A stretch of DNA of 24,886 bases from Candidatus Omnitrophota bacterium (lineage in GTDB: Bacteria > Omnitrophota > Gorgyraeia > Gygaellales > Profunditerraquicolaceae). The DNA lies in contig JAQTRM010000013.1 of NCBI GenBank assembly GCA_028711825.1, positions 2,118 through 27,003 on the forward strand, written 5' to 3'. The position numbers were made by a program, and so were the translations under genes. The notes below the pieces were generated by a model. The model saw only the letters and a program-made list of their open reading frames with translations. It had not been told where the DNA came from and did not search any database. Positions 6,844-18,052 of the stretch are shown here, piece after piece. Position 1 is the first letter of the stretch; each line of letters opens with the position of its first letter.

Positions 6844-6971
6844 AGTTTTTTCCTGCCTTTTGCCCGTCGACGAGCCAGAAGTTTACGCCCTGAGCTGGTA
6901 GCCATTTTGCTGCGGAACCCGTGTCTTTTTTTTCCAACAATGTTTGTGGGAGTTTTTAAATTCTTCTTCAT
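6834..6971 (-). CDS. rpmH: 50S ribosomal protein L34
   Basis: This 45-aa gene encodes a very basic protein with the L34 signature. [31 protein letters not shown] follows the family pattern 'THGFxxRMxTxxGRxVLxxRRxKGRxxL' (described here in pieces: [10 protein letters not shown], then [17 protein letters not shown]). The ATG is at 6969-6971, preceded by AAGGAGAGAG, a strong Shine-Dalgarno. It stops with TAA at 6834-6836, overlapping yidD. The N-terminus ([12 protein letters not shown]) is longer and less conserved than in most L34. It is the first gene left of the predicted origin, the classic rpmH-dnaA divergent arrangement. Confidence 0.95.
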   Translation of the reverse strand: MKKNLKTPTNIVGKKRHGFRSKMATSSGRKLLARRRAKGRKKLCL

Positions 6972-7014
6972 TACTCTCTCCTTGGTTTAATTAACAACCT
7001 TCTTAATTTTGTGA

Positions 7015-7043
7015 ATTGTAACACACATTCACCTCATGGTCAA
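7015..7043 (-). promoter_or_regulatory. Sigma-70-type promoter for rpmH
   Basis: On the minus strand TTGACC (7038-7043) and TACAAT (7015-7020) are separated by 17 bases, a near-consensus promoter. Transcription would start near 7008, about 37 bases before the rpmH ATG. Its -35 box is 8 bases from the -35 box of the opposite dnaA promoter. Confidence 0.7.
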
Positions 7044-7051
7044 GTTTTTTG

Positions 7052-7079
7052 TTGACTGCTGTCCGGTTTGCTGTATAAT
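7052..7079 (+). promoter_or_regulatory. Sigma-70-type promoter for dnaA
   Basis: TTGACT (7052-7057) and a perfect TATAAT (7074-7079) are separated by 16 bases. The predicted start is near 7086, giving a leader of about 190 bases that contains DnaA boxes. This fits autoregulation by DnaA, which is common in other bacteria. Confidence 0.7.
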
Positions 7080-7082
7080 GAC

Positions 7083-7260
7083 AGGCGTTTATCTGTTTTC
7101 TTTACAAGGCTTTTAATCTTTATCGAAATTCCCGAGGATGGGTTGATAAAAATCCTGTATTTATCCACAGATTTATACAAGCTGTGCATAAACTGTTAAT
7201 TCTGTGCAAGACCGTAAATAACGTTTGATCCTGAACGGCCGGCTTGCCGGACAAAAATAT
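7083..7260. other. Predicted replication origin region (oriC) with DnaA boxes
   Basis: The gap between rpmH and dnaA holds a perfect DnaA box TTATCCACA (7161-7169) and an inverted TTATGCACA (seen as TGTGCATAA, 7183-7191). Weaker matches lie at 7173-7181 and around 7202-7210. All flanking genes diverge from this point. A small CCGGC-TT-GCCGG hairpin (7239-7250) lies just before dnaA. Two good boxes are few for an origin, so part of oriC may lie in the AT-rich dnaA-dnaN gap, which has another box-like sequence. Confidence 0.65.
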
Positions 7261-7277
7261 TTTATAACCATCTTAAA

Positions 7278-8615
7278 ATGCCGGATTACTCTAAACACTG
7301 GGAAACTTCCCTGGACAGCTTAAAATCACGCCTGGGAGAAACTACTTATTCCACCTGGATCGCTCCTTTAAAAATACTGGCCCAAGATGAGCAAAGCATC
7401 ACTTTGGGTGCTCCGGACCAGTTTTTTAAAGACTGGGTGGAAAAACACTTTCGGATTGCAATCCAGGAATCCCTGGCTTCTCAAGGCTTGAATAATTTGT
7501 TAGTAAATTTGGTTGTTAACAGCGCCGCGGAGGCTTCTCCGGAAGAAACACGCATACCGGAATCCCCGGCCAGAAACCCTTCATCAACTTTAAGCATTAA
7601 CTTAAATTCCAGGTACACCTTTGATAATTTTATAGTTGGAGGGGGGAACCGTCATGCGCACGCCTATTCTCTGGCGGTAGCCAACGCCCCGGCTAAAGCG
7701 TATAACCCGCTTTTTATCTACGGCGGCGTGGGCCTTGGAAAAACACATCTTATCCAGGCCATCTGTCATCAAATCAAACAAAATTCCGGCGGAAATACCA
7801 AAATTTGCTATGTCTCCAGCGAAAGATTCACCAATGAATTGATTGACGCGATCGTACACCGTTCTACCGCGGCGTTCCGGCAAAGATACCGGAGCCTGGA
7901 TGTCCTGGTGATTGACGATATTCATTTCATCGCCGGAAAAGAATCCACGCAGGAAGAATTTTTCCATACCTTTAACACTTTATATGACGCCCATAAACAA
8001 ATCGTTTTTTCTTCCGACCGCCCCCCGAAGGAAATTACCAATCTTCAGGAAAGACTGGTTTCCCGTTTCGGCTGGGGATTAGCAACAGATGTCCAACCGC
8101 CCGATTTAGAGACCCGTATCGCGATACTTAAGAAAAAAATTGAACGCGAACCGGTTAACATCCCCGACGAAGTAATTTTTTTCATCGCACAGCTTATCAA
8201 GACCAATATCCGCGAGCTGGAGGGAGCGTTAATCCGGACAATCGCTTACTCTTTACTCGAAGAAGCTCCGGTTACCCTGGACTTAACCAAAGAGGTTTTA
8301 AAAGATCTCTTAAAAGAGCCCTCTAAACTTATCACGATAGATTTTATTCAGCGCTGTGTCGTAGAAGAGTTTGGGGTTTCTTTGCAAGACTTAAAAACAA
8401 AAAGGCGTAATAAACAAATAGTATTGCCGAGGCAGATTGCGATGTATTTAAGCCGGGAGTTGACAGAGTTATCTCTGCCTGAAATTGGGGAATTATTCGG
8501 AGGGAAAGACCATACTACGGTTTTACATTCTTATAAAAAAATTAAAGAAGAAGTGAATAATAATCCTGAACTCAAAGAAAAGATTAACAAGATAATACAG
8601 GTTATTAAGCAGTAA
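7278..8615 (+). CDS. dnaA: Chromosomal replication initiator protein DnaA
   Basis: It binds DnaA boxes at oriC, melts DNA and recruits the replicative helicase. Domain I spans roughly residues 1-80 (W at 8, TTYSTWIAPL near 22-31). A short linker follows, then the AAA+ domain with Walker A GGVGLGKTH (149-157), Walker B VLVIDDIHFI, and SSDRPPKEI (sensor region). The C-terminal helix-turn-helix ends with the DnaA signature GGKDHTTVLHSYKKI. Length (445 aa) is normal. The ATG at 7278 has no clear Shine-Dalgarno. A promoter and DnaA boxes lie in its leader. It is followed by dnaN after 136 AT-rich bases. Confidence 0.97.
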   Translation: MPDYSKHWETSLDSLKSRLGETTYSTWIAPLKILAQDEQSITLGAPDQFFKDWVEKHFRIAIQESLASQGLNNLLVNLVVNSAAEASPEETRIPESPARNPSSTLSINLNSRYTFDNFIVGGGNRHAHAYSLAVANAPAKAYNPLFIYGGVGLGKTHLIQAICHQIKQNSGGNTKICYVSSERFTNELIDAIVHRSTAAFRQRYRSLDVLVIDDIHFIAGKESTQEEFFHTFNTLYDAHKQIVFSSDRPPKEITNLQERLVSRFGWGLATDVQPPDLETRIAILKKKIEREPVNIPDEVIFFIAQLIKTNIRELEGALIRTIAYSLLEEAPVTLDLTKEVLKDLLKEPSKLITIDFIQRCVVEEFGVSLQDLKTKRRNKQIVLPRQIAMYLSRELTELSLPEIGELFGGKDHTTVLHSYKKIKEEVNNNPELKEKINKIIQVIKQ

Positions 8616-8757
8616 TTACCAGGTTATACACTGTGTTTTTTATGTTAAACGCATATATAGTAAAAACTTACATTCTTGTTAACAAAAAATTTATAGCATT
8701 ATGATTATTACTGTTTTAAAGTTTTAAATATAATAAATAATAGAGGGGGATGTGAAA
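8616..8757. other. AT-rich dnaA-dnaN intergenic region, possible second origin segment
   Basis: This spacer is strongly AT-rich and contains one DnaA-box-like sequence, TTATACACT (8624-8632, one mismatch to TTATNCACA). A run of A/T follows that could unwind easily. It ends in a strong ribosome-binding site, GAGGGGGA (8743-8750). I see no convincing promoter: a TTACAT/TTATAG pair is weak. It may be the unwinding element of a two-part origin, as in Bacillus, but that is inference. Confidence 0.4.
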
Positions 8758-9849
8758 ATGAAATTTAAGGTTAAAAAAAATGATCTAACCGGAGCAATTC
8801 AAACCGTTCAAAACGTTATTACTTCAAAATCAGCTTTACCTATTCTTTCAAATATCTTAATTGAGACCCAATCTAACGGGCTTAGGCTAACCGCTACAGA
8901 TTTAGATATTGGGATAACCTGTTTAATTCCTGTGGATATTCAGGAACCGGGTGCGATCACGGTTCCAGCGAAAAGATTCAGCGATATTATTAAAGAATTC
9001 CCTTCTGATCTTGTAAATATTACTACAAAAAAAAACAACCAGGTAACCATTGAGTCTGATTTGTGCCAATTTAAGATTATGGGGCTGGTTAAAGAGGAAT
9101 TCCCAAAATTGCCGGAATTTAAAGATAAAAAAGTAATCAAGGTGGACCAGGGGGTATTTAAGCAGATGCTTTCTTTGACCGCTTTCGCGGTGTCTTTGGA
9201 TGAAACGCGGTATGTTTTAAACGGGATACTTTTTAAAATAAATAAAAACATATTAACCTTGGTTTCTACAGACGGGAAAAGATTGGCGGTCGCGGAAAGA
9301 AAATTAAGTTCGGAATCCGACGCGGAAATAAACATGATCGTGCCGCTTAAAACTATACAGGAATTAAATCGTAATCTTCAGGAAGAAGGGGAGTTGTCTT
9401 TAGTGGTGAGTAATAATCAGGCGCTTTTTGATCTAGGCAGTGTTGGTATTGTGTCGCGTCTGATCGAAGGTGAATTCCCTGATTATAAGCAGGTTGTTCC
9501 TCCGGTTTCGGATAATAAGGTTAAGATTGCGCGTAACCAGTTTTTGCTTGCTATCAGGAGAGCCGCTCTTTTAGCTACCCCGGATTACCAGGCGGTGAAA
9601 CTCGAGGTTTTTAAAAATAAATTAGTAGTTTCAAAATCCACCCCGGATATTGGCGAGTTTCATGAAGAATTAGCGGTAGAGTATTCCGGTAAAGAAATGG
9701 TGATCGGTTTTAATCCGGTATATTTGACCGATATTTTGAAAAATCTTAGTATTGAAACGGTAAGTCTGGAACTTGTTGATGGAGAGAAGCCCGGTGTGAT
9801 CCGGATCAGCGGGTATGTTTATATTGTGCTGCCGATGCGCCTTAGTTAA
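8758..9849 (+). CDS. dnaN: DNA polymerase III beta subunit (sliding clamp)
   Basis: This ring-shaped clamp tethers DNA polymerase III and many repair enzymes to DNA. The N-terminus KFKVKKNDLTGAIQTVQNVI and the segments LPILSNILIE, LTATDLDIGI, FPKLPEF, VLNGILF, STDGKRLAV and the C-terminal YVYIVLPMRL are typical of three-domain bacterial clamps. The C-terminal PMRL contributes to the pocket that binds QLxLF-type peptides. I prefer the ATG at 8758 (363 aa) over the GTG at 8752, because the GAGGGGGA site is 7 bases from the ATG but only one from the GTG. It lies 2 bp before the DciA-like gene. Confidence 0.97.
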   Translation: MKFKVKKNDLTGAIQTVQNVITSKSALPILSNILIETQSNGLRLTATDLDIGITCLIPVDIQEPGAITVPAKRFSDIIKEFPSDLVNITTKKNNQVTIESDLCQFKIMGLVKEEFPKLPEFKDKKVIKVDQGVFKQMLSLTAFAVSLDETRYVLNGILFKINKNILTLVSTDGKRLAVAERKLSSESDAEINMIVPLKTIQELNRNLQEEGELSLVVSNNQALFDLGSVGIVSRLIEGEFPDYKQVVPPVSDNKVKIARNQFLLAIRRAALLATPDYQAVKLEVFKNKLVVSKSTPDIGEFHEELAVEYSGKEMVIGFNPVYLTDILKNLSIETVSLELVDGEKPGVIRISGYVYIVLPMRLS

Positions 9850-9851
9850 GA

Positions 9852-10139
9852 ATGGAAAATTTAAAAAAAACTCTGGACGGTGTAATGCGCCGGTTAAGCG
9901 CAAAACAGGAGGTTTTTTGCGACAATGGCCCGCAGGGCTGGTTAAAAAAAGCCTTGACAAAGAAAGAGTTGGGGCATATAAAAATTAAATATTTCAATAA
10001 GGGAATTTTAGGAATTGATGTAGATTCTTCGGTGTGGCTTTACGTTTTAAGCTTAAAAAAAGAAACGTTGCTTAAAACGCTGCAAAAAAACGATCCCGGG
10101 TTGAAAAATATATATTTTCGTATCGGGGATATTTCTTAA
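9852..10139 (+). CDS. dciA: DUF721 / DciA-family protein (putative helicase-loading factor)
   Basis: This 95-aa protein fits the DUF721 family. There is a glycine/tryptophan-rich N-terminal part (GPQGWLKKAL), then a central beta strand set ending LGIDVDSSVWLYVLSLKKETLLKTL, where 'V(D/S)SSxWxxxLxxxkxxLL' is the family core, then IYFRIGDI near the end. DciA is known to help load DnaB helicase in bacteria lacking DnaC. The position between dnaN and gyrB, where recF or dciA often sit, supports the call. It starts 2 bp after the dnaN stop, so it is probably co-translated. The sequence is short and divergent, so specific function is inferred mainly from context. Confidence 0.75.
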   Translation: MENLKKTLDGVMRRLSAKQEVFCDNGPQGWLKKALTKKELGHIKIKYFNKGILGIDVDSSVWLYVLSLKKETLLKTLQKNDPGLKNIYFRIGDIS

Positions 10140-10161
10140 TTTAAGCAGGTCCGGTTTTTAA

Positions 10162-12612
<2,451 letters not shown>

Positions 12613-12640
12613 GGACAAAAATCAGGTTTAGGGATAAGTT

Positions 12641-15070
12641 ATGTATGCTCGTAATGAAAAAATAATTCAGGTTTGCATCGAAGATGAAGTGAAGGACGCT
12701 TATCTTAATTATGCCATGAGCGTAATTGTCGGCCGCGCTTTACCTGATGTGCGCGATGGGTTAAAACCCGTGCACCGGCGCGTTCTTTACGCGATGCGTG
12801 AGTTAAACCTTGAACATTCCAAACCTTATAAAAAATGCGCGCGTATCGTGGGCGAAACCATGGGTAAATATCATCCTCATGGCGACTCGGCGATTTATGA
12901 AACACTGGTAAGGCTGGCGCAGGATTTTTCCTTGCGTTATCCTTTGGTGGATGGGCAGGGAAACTTTGGATCGGTTGATGGAGACTCCGCCGCGGCCATG
13001 CGCTATACCGAGGCGCGTTTGTCGGCGGTAAGCGATGAAATGCTGGGTGATATTGACAAGGAGACCGTAAATTTTGGGCCAAACTTCGATTCTTCTTTGA
13101 GAGAGCCCCTGCTCTTACCGGCGGCACTGCCGAATCTTTTGGTGAATGGCTCAAGCGGCATTGCCGTAGGTATGGCCACGAATATTCCTCCGCACAACTT
13201 AAACGAAGTTTGCGAAGCAATTATTTATCTTCTTGATCATCCTGAAGCCGAGATCAAAGATCTTATGCGTTATATTAAAGGCCCGGATTTTCCGACCGGA
13301 GCGTTAATTTGCGGTAAGGGCGGGATTAAAGATGCTTATATGACCGGCCGGGGAAAGCTGCAGGTGCGTGCCAGGGCTACGGTTGAACATCAGAAGAACG
13401 GGAAAGACCTGATTATTTTTACCGAAATTCCTTATCAGGTTCAGAAATCTGCTTTGATTGAATCTATCGCCGGCCTGGTCGATGATAAAAAGATCGAAGG
13501 GATATCCGATATTCGCGATGAATCCGACAAGGATGGCATGCGGATTGTCGTGGAATTAAAACGCGATATTGAATCTCAAATTGTTTTAAACCAGCTGTTT
13601 AAACATACCCAACTGGAAATAACTTTTGGGGTAATTATGCTGGCGCTGGTGGACAATCGGCCAAAAGTTTTAAATTTGCGCCAGGTGTTAGATTGCTATA
13701 TTGAGCACCGCAGGGTAGTAATTCGCCGCCGTACGCAGTTTGAGCTGGATAAAGCTTTAAGGCGCGCGCATATACTGGAAGGTTTAAAAATTGCGTTAAA
13801 ATTCATTGACCAGATCATAAAGGTTATTAAAACTTCTAAAAGCGTTGAGGTAGCAAAAGTAAATTTAATGAAAGAGTTTGAGCTTTCCGAAATTCAATCT
13901 CAGGCTATTTTGGAGATGCAGTTGCAGCGCCTAACCGCTCTTGAACGCGATAAACTCGAAGCGGAATACGCCGAACTTTTAAAGAAGATTGAGTTATGTC
14001 GGGCGATTCTGGCCTCTATTAAAAAGATTGAAGGAATCATTAAAGAAGAACTGCAGAATTTAGTAAAAAAATACGGCGATTCCCGGCGCACGGATATTGT
14101 GGGGGAAGCCGAAGAATTAGAAGTGGAAGATTTAATTGCCGAGGAAGATGTTGTGGTAACTATCAGCCATGGCGGATATATCAAGCGACTTCCGGTAAGT
14201 TCTTATCGGAAGCAGAAGCGGGGAGGAACGGGGGCTACGGGAGCAGATTTAAAAGAAGAGGATTTCAGCGAACATCTTTTTGTCGCTTCCACTAAGGACT
14301 ACCTTCTTATTTTTACCGACAAAGGTCAAGTCCACTGGTTGAAGGTTTATGAGATTCCCCAGGCCGGACGGGCTTCTAAAGGCAAGGCGATTGTTAACTT
14401 GATACAGATGGAGTCTTTGGCTAAGGTGAGTTCGACGATTCCGGTAAAAGAATTTACCCCTGATAAATATTTAGTGATGGTGACTAAGCTTGGGCAGATT
14501 AAAAAGACCAGGCTTGATGCTTATGGTAATCCGCGCCGGGGAGGCATCATCGGGATTACTTTGGATAAATCCGATGCCCTGATCGGAGTGGAGATGACTG
14601 ATGGAAAACAAGAATTGCTTATTGGGACCCGTCAGGGTAAAGCGATCCGTTTCTCCGAGGAGGCGGTGCGTGAAATGGGAAGAGGCGCCCGCGGTGTGCG
14701 CGCGATATCTCTGGATAAAAAAGACGAAGTCATCGATATGGTCGTCCCGCAAAAATCTTCTACTATTCTTACAGTCACCGAACTGGGGTTTGCCAAGCGC
14801 ACCACGATCGATGAATACCGCCTGACTAGCCGTGGGGGCAAAGGGGTAATTAATATTAAGGTTACCGAAAAGAACGGCCAGGCGGTAAACTTAAAGACCG
14901 TAAACGATAAAGACGAATTGATGGTAATTACTCAAAACGGAATATTCTTGCGTTGCGCGATAAAAGATATTCGTGAAACCGGCCGCTCTTCCCAAGGGGT
15001 GCGGCTTATTAAATTGCAGGATAAAGATCATGTTTCATGCGTCGCCCCGGTAATCGCCGAGGAGGAATAA
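12641..15070 (+). CDS. gyrA: DNA gyrase subunit A
   Basis: This is the DNA-cleaving subunit of gyrase. The catalytic tyrosine is Tyr122 in [10 protein letters not shown], with the same numbering as E. coli. The quinolone-determining region reads [14 protein letters not shown], with Ser83 and Glu87. The winged-helix and tower domains are followed by a C-terminal beta-pinwheel of about six blades, seen as repeated motifs: KRGGTGATG (GyrA-box equivalent, variant of QRRGGKG), [36 protein letters not shown] and [10 protein letters not shown]. The GyrA-box variant still fits gyrase rather than topoisomerase IV, as does the adjacent gyrB. It lies 28 bp after gyrB, and a tRNA-Glu starts 5 bp after its stop. 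Confidence 0.96.
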   Translation: MYARNEKIIQVCIEDEVKDAYLNYAMSVIVGRALPDVRDGLKPVHRRVLYAMRELNLEHSKPYKKCARIVGETMGKYHPHGDSAIYETLVRLAQDFSLRYPLVDGQGNFGSVDGDSAAAMRYTEARLSAVSDEMLGDIDKETVNFGPNFDSSLREPLLLPAALPNLLVNGSSGIAVGMATNIPPHNLNEVCEAIIYLLDHPEAEIKDLMRYIKGPDFPTGALICGKGGIKDAYMTGRGKLQVRARATVEHQKNGKDLIIFTEIPYQVQKSALIESIAGLVDDKKIEGISDIRDESDKDGMRIVVELKRDIESQIVLNQLFKHTQLEITFGVIMLALVDNRPKVLNLRQVLDCYIEHRRVVIRRRTQFELDKALRRAHILEGLKIALKFIDQIIKVIKTSKSVEVAKVNLMKEFELSEIQSQAILEMQLQRLTALERDKLEAEYAELLKKIELCRAILASIKKIEGIIKEELQNLVKKYGDSRRTDIVGEAEELEVEDLIAEEDVVVTISHGGYIKRLPVSSYRKQKRGGTGATGADLKEEDFSEHLFVASTKDYLLIFTDKGQVHWLKVYEIPQAGRASKGKAIVNLIQMESLAKVSSTIPVKEFTPDKYLVMVTKLGQIKKTRLDAYGNPRRGGIIGITLDKSDALIGVEMTDGKQELLIGTRQGKAIRFSEEAVREMGRGARGVRAISLDKKDEVIDMVVPQKSSTILTVTELGFAKRTTIDEYRLTSRGGKGVINIKVTEKNGQAVNLKTVNDKDELMVITQNGIFLRCAIKDIRETGRSSQGVRLIKLQDKDHVSCVAPVIAEEE

Positions 15071-15075
15071 ACTCT

Positions 15076-15150
15076 GACCCTGTCGTCTAGCCTGGTCTAG
15101 GACAAGAGCTTTTCAAGCTCTCGACACGGGTTCAAATCCCGTCAGGGTCA
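15076..15150 (+). tRNA. tRNA-Glu (anticodon TTC)
   Basis: The acceptor stem GACCCTG pairs fully with CAGGGTC, and the discriminator base is A. The anticodon stem AGAGC/GCTCT holds the loop TTTTCAA, giving anticodon TTC (Glu). The T-arm GGGTTCAAATCCC is normal. CCA is not encoded, unlike tRNA-Cys in this window, so a CCA-adding enzyme is needed. It is packed 5 bp behind gyrA and is probably processed from the gyrA transcript, since I see no promoter of its own. Confidence 0.95.
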
Positions 15151-15213
15151 TTAAATTTCAGGTTCAAGCGGTTATTCTAAATCCTGCCATGGGCGGGTCG
15201 AAGAGGTGCTGGT

Positions 15214-17049
15214 ATGTGTGGGATTGTCGGGTATATCGGCGGCAAGGAGGCTCAACCTGTTCTTCTGTCCGGACTCAAGCGCCTGGAATACCGCGGCTAT
15301 GATTCCAGCGGTATCGCCATTATTTCTTCCAAAAACAATATCGAGATAAGAAAATCCCCGGGTAAAATCAGAGAGTTGGAAAAACTTCTGAAAAACCGTC
15401 CGCTCTGCGGTATGGCCGGAATCGCGCATACGCGTTGGGCGACGCACGGGGCTCCTACCCAGATCAACGCCCATCCGCATCAGGATTGCCGCGGGAAAAT
15501 CGCGGTAGTGCATAACGGGATAATCGAGAATTACGAAGCCCTGAAGGAGAAATTGACCAAAGAGGGGCATTTTTTCCGCAGCCAGACGGATACCGAGGTG
15601 ATCGTGCACCTCATCGAAAAATTTTATCGCGGTATACCCCTGGAGGACGCTGTTGCCAAAGCCTTGAAAATGTTATCAGGTTCTTTTGCTATCGGGGTGG
15701 TCGCGGCGGAGGAGCCGGACAAGCTGGTGGGAGCGCGCCGGGGGAGCCCTTTGATCGTGGGGTTGGGGAACGGGGAAAATTTTCTTGCTTCGGATGTCCC
15801 GGCGGTCCTGGGTTTCACCAAGAAGGTAATTTTTCTCGGTGAAAACGAGATGGCGGTGTTGAGCAAAAAGGATTGCCGGATCCTTGGCCTGGACCTTAAA
15901 CATATCCCTAAAGAGGTGGTGCCTATTCGTTGGGATATCGGCCAGGCGGAGAAGATGGGGTTTGAGCATTTTATGCTCAAGGAGATTAATGAGCAGCCCG
16001 GTATCCTGGAGCATTTGATCAATTCCCGCATCAAGAAAAAAACCGGGCAGATTTATTTCCAGGAACAAAATATCCCGAAATTAAAACTCCGGGGAATAAA
16101 AAATATTTTTATCGTCGCCTGCGGGACGGCTTATCACGCGGGGCTGGTTGCCAAATACGTTCTGGAGTCTTACTGCCGCCTGCCGGCCCAAATTGATGTT
16201 TCCAGCGAGTTTAGGTACCGGGACCTCCTGATCGGTCCGGAAACCCTGGTAATCGCGATCAGCCAATCCGGCGAAACCGCCGATACCCTGGCGGGTATTC
16301 GGGAGGCCAAGCGGCGCGGCGCGACAATCCTTTCGATCTGCAATGTTCTGGGTTCCACCCTGACCCGTGAGTCTGACGGGTTGATTTATACTCATGCCGG
16401 ACCGGAGATCGGGGTAGCTTCGACCAAGGCCTATACCGCCCAGCTTGCCGCGCTTTATTTATTTTCTTTTTATCTGGCCCGGGTAAGGGGGGTGCTTTCC
16501 GCGCGCGGATTAAAAAAATTACTGCAACAGTTACATAAGATTCCGTCATGCCAGAAGCAAATCCTGAAACAGCAAAAAAATATCGCTTCTCTTGCCAGAA
16601 AACATTCGCACCTCGGTTCGTTCCTATACCTGGGGAGGAATGTGAACTATCCTTCCGCCCTGGAAGGCGCTTTGAAACTGAAGGAGATTTCCTATATCCC
16701 GGCCGAGGGTTATGCCGCCGGGGAGATGAAACACGGGCCGATCGCTTTGATCGACGAATACCGCGCGGTAGTATGTATTACTCCATCTTCTAAGGTTTAT
16801 GAGAAAATGGTATCAAATATCCAGGAGATCCGTTCCCGCAAAGGAAGAATTATCGCCATCGCCAGCTCCGGGGATCGCGAGATCAAGGATTTGACATCTG
16901 AAGTAATTTATATTCCCCGGATTGAAGAAATTTTTTCCCCGCTTTTGGTGGCGCTGCCTTTGCAGCTTATGGCTTATCATATTGCCGTTAAGCGCGGTTG
17001 CGACGTAGACCAGCCGCGCAATTTAGCAAAGTCTGTAACGGTGGAATGA
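15214..17049 (+). CDS. glmS: Glutamine-fructose-6-phosphate aminotransferase (isomerizing)
   Basis: It makes glucosamine-6-phosphate from fructose-6-phosphate and glutamine, the first step to UDP-GlcNAc for peptidoglycan and lipid A. Cys2 (MCGIVGYIGG) is the N-terminal nucleophile. LKRLEYRGYDSSG, TRWATHG, HNGIIENY and LASDVPAVL complete the glutaminase domain (about residues 1-240). Two SIS sugar-binding domains follow, with VACGTAYHAG, ISQSGETADT, EVASTKAYTAQ-type and GEMKHGPIAL motifs, and the end DQPRNLAKSVTVE is diagnostic. Length (611 aa) is normal. AGAGGTG precedes the ATG. The 63-base gap after tRNA-Glu shows no glmS ribozyme-like core that I can recognise. Confidence 0.97.
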   Translation: MCGIVGYIGGKEAQPVLLSGLKRLEYRGYDSSGIAIISSKNNIEIRKSPGKIRELEKLLKNRPLCGMAGIAHTRWATHGAPTQINAHPHQDCRGKIAVVHNGIIENYEALKEKLTKEGHFFRSQTDTEVIVHLIEKFYRGIPLEDAVAKALKMLSGSFAIGVVAAEEPDKLVGARRGSPLIVGLGNGENFLASDVPAVLGFTKKVIFLGENEMAVLSKKDCRILGLDLKHIPKEVVPIRWDIGQAEKMGFEHFMLKEINEQPGILEHLINSRIKKKTGQIYFQEQNIPKLKLRGIKNIFIVACGTAYHAGLVAKYVLESYCRLPAQIDVSSEFRYRDLLIGPETLVIAISQSGETADTLAGIREAKRRGATILSICNVLGSTLTRESDGLIYTHAGPEIGVASTKAYTAQLAALYLFSFYLARVRGVLSARGLKKLLQQLHKIPSCQKQILKQQKNIASLARKHSHLGSFLYLGRNVNYPSALEGALKLKEISYIPAEGYAAGEMKHGPIALIDEYRAVVCITPSSKVYEKMVSNIQEIRSRKGRIIAIASSGDREIKDLTSEVIYIPRIEEIFSPLLVALPLQLMAYHIAVKRGCDVDQPRNLAKSVTVE

Positions 17050-17157
17050 TAAATCCTAAACAAATTCAGAATAACAAAACTCAAAAAATCAAAATAATCT
17101 AGAATAAAAGCAGGCATAGATAGAGGCAAAGAAAGCGAAGGCAAAATAAGGCTATAT

Positions 17158-17182
17158 AGGTTTAAGAATAATAACCTTTTTT
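17158..17182 (+). terminator. Weak candidate terminator after glmS
   Basis: AGGTT (17158-17162) pairs with AACCT (17173-17177) around a 10-base loop, followed by a T run (17177-17182). The stem is only 5 bp and the surrounding 190-base gap is AT-rich, so this may be chance. Confidence 0.3.
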
Positions 17183-17239
17183 ATCACAATTAATACTGCA
17201 TCGTTTTAGTTTTTAGAGTTTTAGGATATTGAGTTTAAT

Positions 17240-17893
17240 ATGCTATATATTGTAGCTACCCCAATCGGGAATTTAAAAGATATCAGTTATCGAGCGCTCG
17301 AGGTTCTGAAATCTGTCGACCTCATCGCTTGCGAGGATACGCGGCATACAAAGATCCTGCTCCGGCATTACGATATTCATATCCCTACCACCAGTTTTTT
17401 TCAGCATAATCGGTTATCCAAAGGTGAATATCTGGCGGGGCTTTTAAAAGAGGGTAAAAATATTGCCCTGGTGTCGGATGCCGGCACCCCGGGAGTGCTG
17501 GATCCCGGTTATAATTTGATCAATCTGGCGATTCAGAATAATCTGGAGATTACTTTTATTCCCGGGGCTACCGCGTTTCTCGGGGCTCTGGTGCTTTCCG
17601 GGAAACCAAGCCACGAATTTTATTTCGCGGGATTCCTTCCTAACCGCTCCGGCGCGCGCCGGAATAAATTGGAAAAATTAAAAGGATACGGTTGTACCCT
17701 GGTATTTTATGAGTCTTGCCACAGGATTTTGCCATGTCTGGAGGATCTCGGCGCGGTTTTTGGCGAAAAAGAAGTTGTTTTGGTGCGGGAATTGACCAAG
17801 AAATTTGAAGAAATTCTGCGCGCCTCCCCCGCCGCGATGCTGGAAAAATTTTCTAAAAACATTCCCCGCGGCGAATTCGTGGTAGTGGTTTAA
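17240..17893 (+). CDS. rsmI: 16S rRNA (cytidine-1402-2'-O)-methyltransferase RsmI
   Basis: It methylates the 2'-O of C1402 in the ribosomal P site using SAM. The N-terminus LYIVATPIGNLKDISYRAL, the motif ACEDTRHTKILL near residues 30-41, and SDAGTPGVLDPG near 79-90 are diagnostic of RsmI within the tetrapyrrole-methylase fold. At 217 aa it lacks the C-terminal helical domain found in many ~280-aa RsmI proteins and ends soon after IPRGEFVVVV. Shorter versions exist, so it is probably functional. No clear Shine-Dalgarno precedes the ATG. The pyr promoter starts 8 bases after its stop. Confidence 0.92.
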   Translation: MLYIVATPIGNLKDISYRALEVLKSVDLIACEDTRHTKILLRHYDIHIPTTSFFQHNRLSKGEYLAGLLKEGKNIALVSDAGTPGVLDPGYNLINLAIQNNLEITFIPGATAFLGALVLSGKPSHEFYFAGFLPNRSGARRNKLEKLKGYGCTLVFYESCHRILPCLEDLGAVFGEKEVVLVRELTKKFEEILRASPAAMLEKFSKNIPRGEFVVVV

Positions 17894-17900
17894 TTTATCA

Positions 17901-17929
17901 TTGACAGCCCGGTATACGGGTGATATACT
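17901..17929 (+). promoter_or_regulatory. Sigma-70-type promoter for the pyr operon
   Basis: A perfect TTGACA (17901-17906) and TATACT (17924-17929) are separated by the ideal 17 bases. The predicted start is near 17936, giving a 340-base leader before pyrR. Confidence 0.82.
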
Positions 17930-17950
17930 TAAAAATAAATTAACCTTTAA

Positions 17951-17980
17951 AATCGGCTCAGAGAGGCCGGCAAGGTCAAA
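17951..17980 (+). promoter_or_regulatory. PyrR-binding RNA hairpin (anti-antiterminator) in the pyr leader
   Basis: CGGC (17954-17957) pairs with GCCG (17966-17969), plus a T-G closing pair, around the hexaloop CAGAGA (17959-17964). The segment TCAGAGAGGC plus the following AAGG closely resembles the Bacillus subtilis PyrR-binding loop (CCAGAGAGGCT then AAGG), with its CNGNGA hexaloop. It begins about 15-20 bases into the transcript, upstream of a terminator and pyrR itself. CAAGG (17971-17975) can pair with CCTTG (18015-18019) in the terminator 5' arm, giving a possible antiterminator. UMP-bound PyrR would favour termination. Confidence 0.82.
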
Positions 17981-18012
17981 ATATGAAGATTAAATATTGT
18001 GAGAAACACACA

Positions 18013-18052
18013 ACCCTTGGCATAGCCTAGCTTAAGCCAGGGGTATTTTTTT
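18013..18052 (+). terminator. PyrR-controlled intrinsic terminator (attenuator)
   Basis: ACCCTTGGC (18013-18021) pairs across all 9 positions (one G-U) with GCCAGGGGT (18036-18044), followed by ATTTTTTT (18045-18052). It lies between the PyrR-binding hairpin and pyrR, the standard layout of a pyr attenuator. Confidence 0.87.

Noticed and set aside
6752..6940. Minus-strand open frame that might be a missing rnpA
   Set aside because: It lies in another frame over rpmH and yidD and lacks the RnpA RNR-type motif and basic composition. Both overlapping genes have clear family signatures.
12887..12901. GyrA Glu87 as a quinolone-resistance change
   Set aside because: Many susceptible bacteria naturally carry Glu at this position and Ser83 is unchanged, so no resistance claim is justified.
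12705..13220. Minus-strand open frame of 171 codons inside gyrA
   Set aside because: It is a shadow of the most conserved part of gyrA, with no resemblance to a protein family.
15151..15213. A glmS ribozyme ahead of glmS
   Set aside because: The gap is only 63 bases, too short for the ribozyme, and none of its conserved core is visible.
17908..17920. CCCG/CGGG symmetry in the spacer of the pyr promoter as an operator or rsmI terminator
   Set aside because: The stem is only 4 bp with no T run after it, and the PyrR attenuator already explains control of the operon.
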